A stretch of 10,020 nt of DNA, from NCBI GenBank assembly GCA_903927495.1, contig CAIYNH010000154.1, forward strand, positions 1-10,020, given 5' to 3'. Origin of the DNA: an uncultured beta proteobacterium. GTDB taxonomy: Bacteria; Pseudomonadota; Gammaproteobacteria; Burkholderiales; Burkholderiaceae_C. Below, one piece after another: positions 5,687 through 10,020 of the stretch. A program made the translations under genes and the position numbers. How positions within the stretch are numbered: position 1 is the stretch's first letter; each line of letters opens with the position of its first letter. The notes below the pieces were generated by a model. The model had not been told where the DNA came from. It made no database searches and was given only the letters and a program-made list of their open reading frames with translations.

Positions 5687-8272
5687 ATGACAAACGCATT
5701 CATCCGACTCTTCGCGCCGCCGGTCTTTCAAGGTGAAGAGGAAAAAACACGCCTGGCCAGTTTGCTCAATGAAGTCATCTTGATGAGCTTGGTCTTTACA
5801 ACTCTGGTCATCATTGCCGTGTTATTAGGCAATACTGCCCCAGCAAGCTCACTATTCATCGCCGTTTTGTGGCTACTGGTGCTCACCGTGAGCTGGCGTG
5901 CACTGCGCGGTGGCAGAACTACCCTGGTTGCACTTTCCCTGACGATCCTCTTCTTTGCCTTTCTCACGATGGCCAACATCAGTCTGGGCACCATTCGCAC
6001 ACCGACGGCTGCTTTCTATGTGTTTTGGGTCATCCTGGTAGGCATGGTATTTAAGTTGCCCGGAATCCTGATGGCCACCTGCGCCAGCTCGCTGGCCGTA
6101 TTGGGCATGATCCTTGCCGAAAACGCCAAACTGCTACCACTGCCTAATTACAGCGTCGGGGTAACGCAATGGATGAACTACACAGTACTGTTCAGCATAA
6201 CCGCCAGTATGGTTTTCTACAGCAACCGAATGACCCAAAAGGCGCTGATGCGTGCCGAAAATGAAATCGAACAGCGCAAGGTGACTGAAATGGAACTGCA
6301 CAAGCTTACGCGTGCAGTCGAGCAAAGCCCAGCCTCGATAGTGATTACCGACCTGAATGGAAAGATCGAATACGTCAACCCCCGCTTTAGCAGGGTCACT
6401 GGTTATCAATGGATGGAGGTGGTCGGACAAAATCCGCGCCTCCTGAAGTCTGGACAAACCCCGCCGGAGACGCACCGGCAATTATGGAATGCGGTCACCG
6501 CCGGTCATGAGTGGCATGGTGAATTCGTAAACCAAAAAAAAGATGGCTCTCTTTATTACGAGTCTGCCATCATTTCACCGATTGCTGACACCAATGGCGT
6601 TGCGACCCACTACCTGGCCGTCAAGGAAGACATCACCGAGCGTAAACGAGCCGAGGAGGCGCTGCGCATCAGCGAGGAACGGCACCGTATTCTGGCTGAC
6701 TACGCCAAGGATGTCATTTGGACAACGGCGCTTGACGGTTCGATTACCTACATCAGCCCTGCAGTCGAGGCAGTCAGAGGTTTTACCGCTGCTGAGACGA
6801 TGCGGCAAAAGATTGAAGACATCCTCACGCCCGCTTCCCAATCCATCATCCTGGGGTATTTCAAGAAGTTATCGGCTGATTTGGCCGCTGGACGGACTGC
6901 GCAAAGCTTTCAGCAAGAGCTTGAATACCATTGCAAAGACGGCTCCACGGTTTGGACCGAGGTCACGGCGCATCCTGTACTTCATGAGGATGGTTCTTTA
7001 GCTGAAATTCTCGGCGTAACGCGAGATATTGGCGAACATAAGCGTCTTGTGCTTGACCTACAGCGCCTTAAAGAAGCCGCTGAAGCCGCCAACCTCGCAA
7101 AGAGTCAATTTCTGGCCAGCATGAGCCATGAAATCCGCACTCCCATGAACGGCATCCTCGGTATGGCTCAGGTGCTAATGTTGCCTGACATCGAGGAGAC
7201 AGACCGCCTTGAATACACCCGCATCATCCTGACTTCGGGACAGACCCTGCTGAATCTGCTCAATGACATTCTGGATTTGTCGAAGATTGAGGCCGGCAAG
7301 GTCAATCTCGAATCGATCGCCTTCGAACCGTATGAAATACTTCGCGAAACCGAACTGCTCTTCACCGAAATGGCGCGAACCAAGGGTCTGCCGATAGAGG
7401 TGCACTGGAGCGGACCCGTGCGGCGCTACCTGGGCGATCCGCTGCGCCTGCGCCAGATGCTCTCCAACCTGCTAGGCAATGCCCTCAAATTCACCCAGAA
7501 CGGGCACATTTACCTTGCAGCGCAAGAAGTCGAAATTGAACAGGAAAGCGCATTGCTTGAATTTTCGGTATCTGATAGCGGCATCGGCATTGCCGAAGAC
7601 AAGCAATCGCTACTGTTTCAGAACTTCTCGCAAGTCGACAGTTCCACCACTCGCAACTACGGTGGAACCGGGCTGGGGTTGTCGATTGTGCGTACCCTGG
7701 CCGAGCTAATGGGCGGTAAGGTCGGGGTTGAAAGCAAGCCCGACCTTGGCTCTCGCTTCTGGTTTCGCATCCGCGCCCAGCGACTCGAGGATCTTTTCCA
7801 CACCTCAGCAACGTTGCCCGGCGCTGCTGTGGGTAAAGCTCAGGGACCCGCCACTTTTGCTGCACGCTTGCTTGTAGTTGAGGATAACCTGGTGAACCAG
7901 ACGGTGATTGGCGTATTGCTGGAAAAACTTGGCGTGACCGCACTCTTTGCGGCCGACGGAAAACTCGCACTGGCGATGATAACGGCGGGGGAACCGGTAG
8001 ACCTGATCCTGATGGATTTGGAAATGCCGGTACTTGACGGCTACCAAGCCACGCTGCAAATACGCCAACGGGAGGCAGCAACCGGGCTGGCACACCTCCC
8101 CATCATTGCGCTGACGGCCAGCGCCTTTGCCGAAGATCGTCAGCGTTGTCTGGAGGCCGGCATGGACGACGTGCTGACAAAACCAATAGCATTGAACATC
8201 TTGACGGCAACTCTGCAGCAATGGCTGCCCGAGGCAATGTCCACCGTGGCCAGCAATCGGTCACCGATCTGA
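5687..8272 (+). CDS. Membrane-bound hybrid sensor histidine kinase (PAS-PAS-HisKA-HATPase-REC)
   Basis: This 861-residue sensor autophosphorylates on histidine and passes phosphate to its own receiver. A short cytoplasmic N-terminus (FAPPVFQGEEEKTRLA, a stretch I associate with kinases of this architecture) precedes six predicted membrane helices at about 29-181. PAS1 (about 207-320, ending in the PAC motif DITERKRAE) and PAS2 (about 329-452) follow. HisKA contains SHEIRTPMNG with phospho-His481. The ATPase has the N-box around Asn598, the G1 motif DSGIG at 630-634, and GGTGLGLS at 659-666. The receiver (about 727-848) has Glu732/Asp733, phospho-acceptor Asp777, Thr810 and Lys832, so all key residues are present. 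There is no Hpt domain and no adjacent response regulator, so it needs outside partners. The start is supported by the conserved N-terminal stretch although no ribosome binding site is seen. The signal sensed is unknown. Confidence 0.95.
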   Translation: MTNAFIRLFAPPVFQGEEEKTRLASLLNEVILMSLVFTTLVIIAVLLGNTAPASSLFIAVLWLLVLTVSWRALRGGRTTLVALSLTILFFAFLTMANISLGTIRTPTAAFYVFWVILVGMVFKLPGILMATCASSLAVLGMILAENAKLLPLPNYSVGVTQWMNYTVLFSITASMVFYSNRMTQKALMRAENEIEQRKVTEMELHKLTRAVEQSPASIVITDLNGKIEYVNPRFSRVTGYQWMEVVGQNPRLLKSGQTPPETHRQLWNAVTAGHEWHGEFVNQKKDGSLYYESAIISPIADTNGVATHYLAVKEDITERKRAEEALRISEERHRILADYAKDVIWTTALDGSITYISPAVEAVRGFTAAETMRQKIEDILTPASQSIILGYFKKLSADLAAGRTAQSFQQELEYHCKDGSTVWTEVTAHPVLHEDGSLAEILGVTRDIGEHKRLVLDLQRLKEAAEAANLAKSQFLASMSHEIRTPMNGILGMAQVLMLPDIEETDRLEYTRIILTSGQTLLNLLNDILDLSKIEAGKVNLESIAFEPYEILRETELLFTEMARTKGLPIEVHWSGPVRRYLGDPLRLRQMLSNLLGNALKFTQNGHIYLAAQEVEIEQESALLEFSVSDSGIGIAEDKQSLLFQNFSQVDSSTTRNYGGTGLGLSIVRTLAELMGGKVGVESKPDLGSRFWFRIRAQRLEDLFHTSATLPGAAVGKAQGPATFAARLLVVEDNLVNQTVIGVLLEKLGVTALFAADGKLALAMITAGEPVDLILMDLEMPVLDGYQATLQIRQREAATGLAHLPIIALTASAFAEDRQRCLEAGMDDVLTKPIALNILTATLQQWLPEAMSTVASNRSPI

Positions 8273-8323
8273 TTCAATTTTTAAATCACTCGTGTCTGAC
8301 TCTCTAGCCACAGGCAATGCTGC

Positions 8324-8348
8324 GGCAAGGCAAGGCAAGGCCAGGCAA
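8324..8348. repeat. Imperfect tandem GGCAA pentamer repeat
   Basis: Three exact GGCAA units (8324-8338) are followed by GGCCA and another GGCAA (8339-8348). One more isolated GGCAA occurs at 8313-8317. Short pentamer repeats can change in copy number by slippage, but with five units and no downstream frame dependence a phase-variation role is not supported. Confidence 0.8.
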
Positions 8349-8412
8349 AACAACAACGTCAGGAATGATTTAGAAATGGCATCAAAGGCCGCTTCCAGCA
8401 GTTGCCAAACAG

Positions 8413-8426
8413 CACCTTGCAAGGTG
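8413..8426. repeat. Perfect 14-base palindrome (possible operator)
   Basis: CACCTTGCAAGGTG is its own reverse complement and lies about 107 bases before the SnoaL-like gene. It could bind a dimeric regulator or form part of a weak hairpin. It has no T-run after it, so it is not an intrinsic terminator. The function is unknown. Confidence 0.4.
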
Positions 8427-8533
8427 TCACAAATCCTCTGCACTTGTGATTCTTCGGCTTTAAATCGAATTGAAAAAAGATGCCTGACTAAACCGGGTCA
8501 AAATCGGGCAACAACCGCCTGAAACTCACATCA

Positions 8534-8983
8534 ATGTCCAAAGCCAAAAAACAAGCCGCCACCGTGGGTGGCTCTGCCGAAGAAATTGAATCTTCCTTCT
8601 ATGAAGCCCTGCAAGCCGGGGACATTGATCGGCTCATGGCTTGCTGGGCCGACGAGGATGATGTCGTTTGCGTTCACCCCGGCGGGCCACGCCTGATCGG
8701 TCTGGGTGCCATACGCTCGGCCTTTGATGCCATGTTCAACAACGGCAGCGTACGCGTGCGTCCGCAGGGTGTGCGCAAAATTGAATCCCTGGCTAGTGCC
8801 GTGCACAGTGTGCGCGAGCGCATTGAACTCACCACCCGCGAAGGCCCGATGGAAGCGGTGGTGATCGCCACAAACGTTTACCACAAGACCGCACAAGGTT
8901 GGCGCATGGTGGCACACCATGCCAGTCCGGGCAACTCCAGAGAGTCCGACGATGTCACTGAAACGCCTCCGGTTTTTCATTGA
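8534..8983 (+). CDS. SnoaL/NTF2-like small protein
   Basis: This gene encodes a soluble protein of 149 residues that looks like the SnoaL/DUF4440-type branch of the NTF2 cone fold. After a polar N-terminus (about 1-14), the segment EEIESSFYEALQAGDIDRLM (15-34) is the typical first helix pair, followed by CWADEDDVVCVHPGGPRLIG, with the Trp and the acidic pair usual in this family. The end has VYHKTAQGWRMVAHHASP, the last strand pair. Members are either small enzymes or ligand-binding proteins, and nothing here identifies a substrate. The ATG at 8534 is the best start, although no ribosome binding site is visible. It has no signal peptide or membrane segment. It stands alone with gaps on both sides, so the context gives no pathway. 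Confidence 0.8.
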   Translation: MSKAKKQAATVGGSAEEIESSFYEALQAGDIDRLMACWADEDDVVCVHPGGPRLIGLGAIRSAFDAMFNNGSVRVRPQGVRKIESLASAVHSVRERIELTTREGPMEAVVIATNVYHKTAQGWRMVAHHASPGNSRESDDVTETPPVFH

Positions 8984-9010
8984 AAATATGCCAGCGTAGC
9001 ACGTCTATGT

Positions 9011-9037
9011 AGCGTAAGCAGCTATCAAATTAGAAGC
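9011..9037. repeat. Probable dispersed intergenic repeat of Comamonadaceae type
   Basis: The stretch AGCGTAAGCAGCTATCAAAT followed by TAGAAGC in the 77-base gap resembles an imperfectly palindromic sequence that I recall as frequent between genes in Comamonadaceae. Only one copy is in this window, so repetitiveness cannot be shown here. A partial echo, AGCGTA, occurs at 8993-8998 and again at 9011-9016. The function is unknown. Confidence 0.4.
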
Positions 9038-9060
9038 AAAACCAAACCTGCCAAAAGTGC

Positions 9061-9603
9061 ATGGATGAGATCGTCAAACAAGCCATGACCAAATGGCCCA
9101 ACGTGCCCGATTGTTATGGCTGGTTGGGCCTGGATGCTCGCGGCAACTGGTTTATGCGAGACGACCCTGCGCAGGCACTTGGCTCGTTCCAGAGCGGTTT
9201 GCCGGGTAGCAAGGGCGCGTTGCTTCAGCATGAGAAACTGATTGACTTTATAGCCCGCAATTACCTGCCAAACACCGCAGGTCAATGGTTTTTTCAGAAC
9301 GGACCACAACGTGTTTACGTTGAGTTGGCAGCCACGCCGCTGATTTGGCGCGTGCAACCAGACTACTCGGTGAAAGACCACGCCGGCCACCCAGCCAGTA
9401 TCCAACACTGCGTGCTCGACGAGGTGGGGCACTTGTATTTACAAGCAACCTGCGGGTTTGGACTGGTACATACCCAGGACATGCTGCTGGCCGCTGATGC
9501 GATTGAGCGCGGCCTGTGGGTTCCGCAAGATGTGCTGCAAGCTGATTTGCCAGAGCAATTTGGCTTTGTCAAAAGCCCAGAATCATTCAGCCGGCGAAAG
9601 TAG
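9061..9603 (+). CDS. Conserved hypothetical protein
   Basis: This encodes a 180-residue protein that I do not recognise functionally. The opening, MDEIVKQAMTKWPNVPDCYG followed by WLGLDARGNWFMRD, and the later segment FQNGPQRVYVELAATPLIWR look like a conserved family of short betaproteobacterial proteins of unknown function. The protein is mixed alpha/beta in character, with no membrane segment or signal peptide. It contains three Cys residues (18, 117 and 130) and no obvious catalytic motif. The conserved N-terminus supports the ATG at 9061, though there is no clear ribosome binding site. The stop at 9601-9603 is 12 bases from the convergent ruvB stop, with no hairpin between them. Confidence 0.75.
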   Translation: MDEIVKQAMTKWPNVPDCYGWLGLDARGNWFMRDDPAQALGSFQSGLPGSKGALLQHEKLIDFIARNYLPNTAGQWFFQNGPQRVYVELAATPLIWRVQPDYSVKDHAGHPASIQHCVLDEVGHLYLQATCGFGLVHTQDMLLAADAIERGLWVPQDVLQADLPEQFGFVKSPESFSRRK

Positions 9604-9615
9604 GGCTGGCAAGAT

Positions 9616-10020
9616 TCAAACCGCGAACATGTCCGAATGGCTCTGTTGGGCCGAGGGTGTCACTCCGAGGTGCTTGTATGCGGCCAGTGTAGCAATGCGA
9701 CCGCGCGGGGTACGCTGCAGATAGCCTTGCTGGATCAAATAGGGCTCGATCACATCCTCAATGGTTTCGCGCTCTTCGCCGATGCTGGCAGCTATGTTGT
9801 CGAGTCCGACCGGGCCACCGTCAAAACGGTGAATCACGGCTTCCAGCAGTTTGCGGTCCATCAAATCAAAACCTTGCGGGTCCACATCCAACATGGCCAG
9901 TGCCTTCTTGGCGATGTCTTCGGTGATTCGTCCAGTGCCTTTCACGTCCGCATAGTCACGCACGCGGCGCAGCAAACGATTGGCAATGCGGGGGGTGCCG
10001 CGTGAGCGACGCGCAATCTC
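9616..10020 (-). CDS. ruvB: Holliday junction branch migration ATPase RuvB (5'-partial)
   Basis: RuvB is the hexameric AAA+ motor that, with RuvA, drives branch migration of Holliday junctions during recombinational repair. The visible 134 residues are the C-terminal third of a protein usually about 340-355 residues long; the ATPase core lies beyond the window edge. The reading frame runs unbroken to position 10020, so the Met at 9975 is internal. The first visible residues, [20 protein letters not shown], are the sensor-2 region of the AAA+ lid. These are followed by [20 protein letters not shown] and the block [20 protein letters not shown]. The C-terminal winged helix has [17 protein letters not shown]. 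Similarity to the E. coli protein over this part is very high. The gene is convergent with the hypothetical gene on the + strand. Confidence 0.97.
   Translation of the reverse strand, partial: EIARRSRGTPRIANRLLRRVRDYADVKGTGRITEDIAKKALAMLDVDPQGFDLMDRKLLEAVIHRFDGGPVGLDNIAASIGEERETIEDVIEPYLIQQGYLQRTPRGRIATLAAYKHLGVTPSAQQSHSDMFAV

Larger units (their letters stand above)
8273..8533. other. Non-coding gap with pentamer repeat and palindrome
   Basis: This 261-base stretch separates the kinase from the SnoaL-like gene. It holds a GGCAA pentamer repeat (8324-8348) and a perfect 14-base palindrome (8413-8426). No clear promoter hexamer pair or strong terminator is seen. An open frame of 76 codons from a GTG at 8292 spans nearly all of it, but its composition is biased and its product is not recognisable, so I do not call it a gene. 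Confidence 0.5.

Noticed and set aside
7491-8093. A 200-codon open frame on the - strand inside the kinase gene
   Set aside because: It lies opposite the conserved HATPase and receiver coding sequence, its product is Arg/Pro/Ser-rich and unlike any family I know, and the + strand frame is certain.
8261-8443. A 60-codon - strand frame with a signal-peptide-like segment (FLTLLFCLALPCLAAALPVA)
   Set aside because: The hydrophobic run is encoded largely by the reverse of the GGCAA pentamer repeat, the start would be GTG without a ribosome binding site, and the frame runs into the 3' end of the kinase gene.
8292-8522. A 76-codon + strand frame filling the gap after the kinase, with several Cys residues
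   Set aside because: It has a GTG start without a ribosome binding site, biased composition and no recognisable domain; a real small protein cannot be excluded but is not supported.
8531-8980. A 149-codon - strand frame that mirrors the SnoaL-like gene
   Set aside because: The + strand frame shows SnoaL/NTF2 features, while the - strand product is Gly/His/Phe-rich without a recognisable family.

Overview
The window looks like a chromosomal segment of a flagellated betaproteobacterium, most likely Burkholderiales/Comamonadaceae (Rhodoferax-like). This rests on the moderately GC-rich coding sequence, the character of the FlgJ, FlgK, FlgL and RuvB proteins, and a short intergenic sequence at about 9011-9037 that resembles a repeat I associate with that family. 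The genus is an inference from memory, not from a search.

Region 1 (1-5343, + strand) is the distal end of a flagellar rod/hook operon. It holds the 3' part of flgJ (rod scaffold plus peptidoglycan hydrolase), flgK and flgL (the two hook-filament junction proteins), and a gene for a protein with a degenerate EAL-like half and a C-terminal HDOD domain. The genes are tightly packed: flgJ and flgK overlap by an ATGA, flgL follows flgK by 22 bases and has a good ribosome binding site, and the HDOD gene starts 3 bases after the flgL stop in the same reading frame. A hairpin plus T-run at 5372-5404 probably ends the transcript.

Region 2 (5344-5686) is an AT-rich gap of 343 bases. It carries that terminator, a cluster of AAGTCAA motifs in both orientations (including a 14-base palindrome), several small hairpins, and a TATAAT box placed so close to the next start codon that a leaderless mRNA is possible.

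Region 3 (5687-8272, + strand) is one large membrane-bound hybrid histidine kinase: six predicted membrane segments, two PAS domains, HisKA, HATPase and a receiver. It has no histidine phosphotransfer domain and no neighbouring output regulator, so its partner must be encoded elsewhere.

Region 4 (8273-9603, + strand) holds a 261-base gap with a GGCAA pentamer repeat and a 14-base palindrome, a small SnoaL/NTF2-like protein, a short gap with the family-type repeat, and a conserved hypothetical protein. Region 5 (9616-10020, - strand) is the 3' part of ruvB, the Holliday-junction branch-migration ATPase, convergent with the hypothetical gene.

Most of the window is ordinary housekeeping, motility and signalling. 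The points most worth a second look are the coupling of a degenerate EAL-HDOD gene to flgL, and the structured, repeat-rich control region in front of the hybrid kinase. I see no mobile element, CRISPR array, phage gene, tRNA or rRNA.
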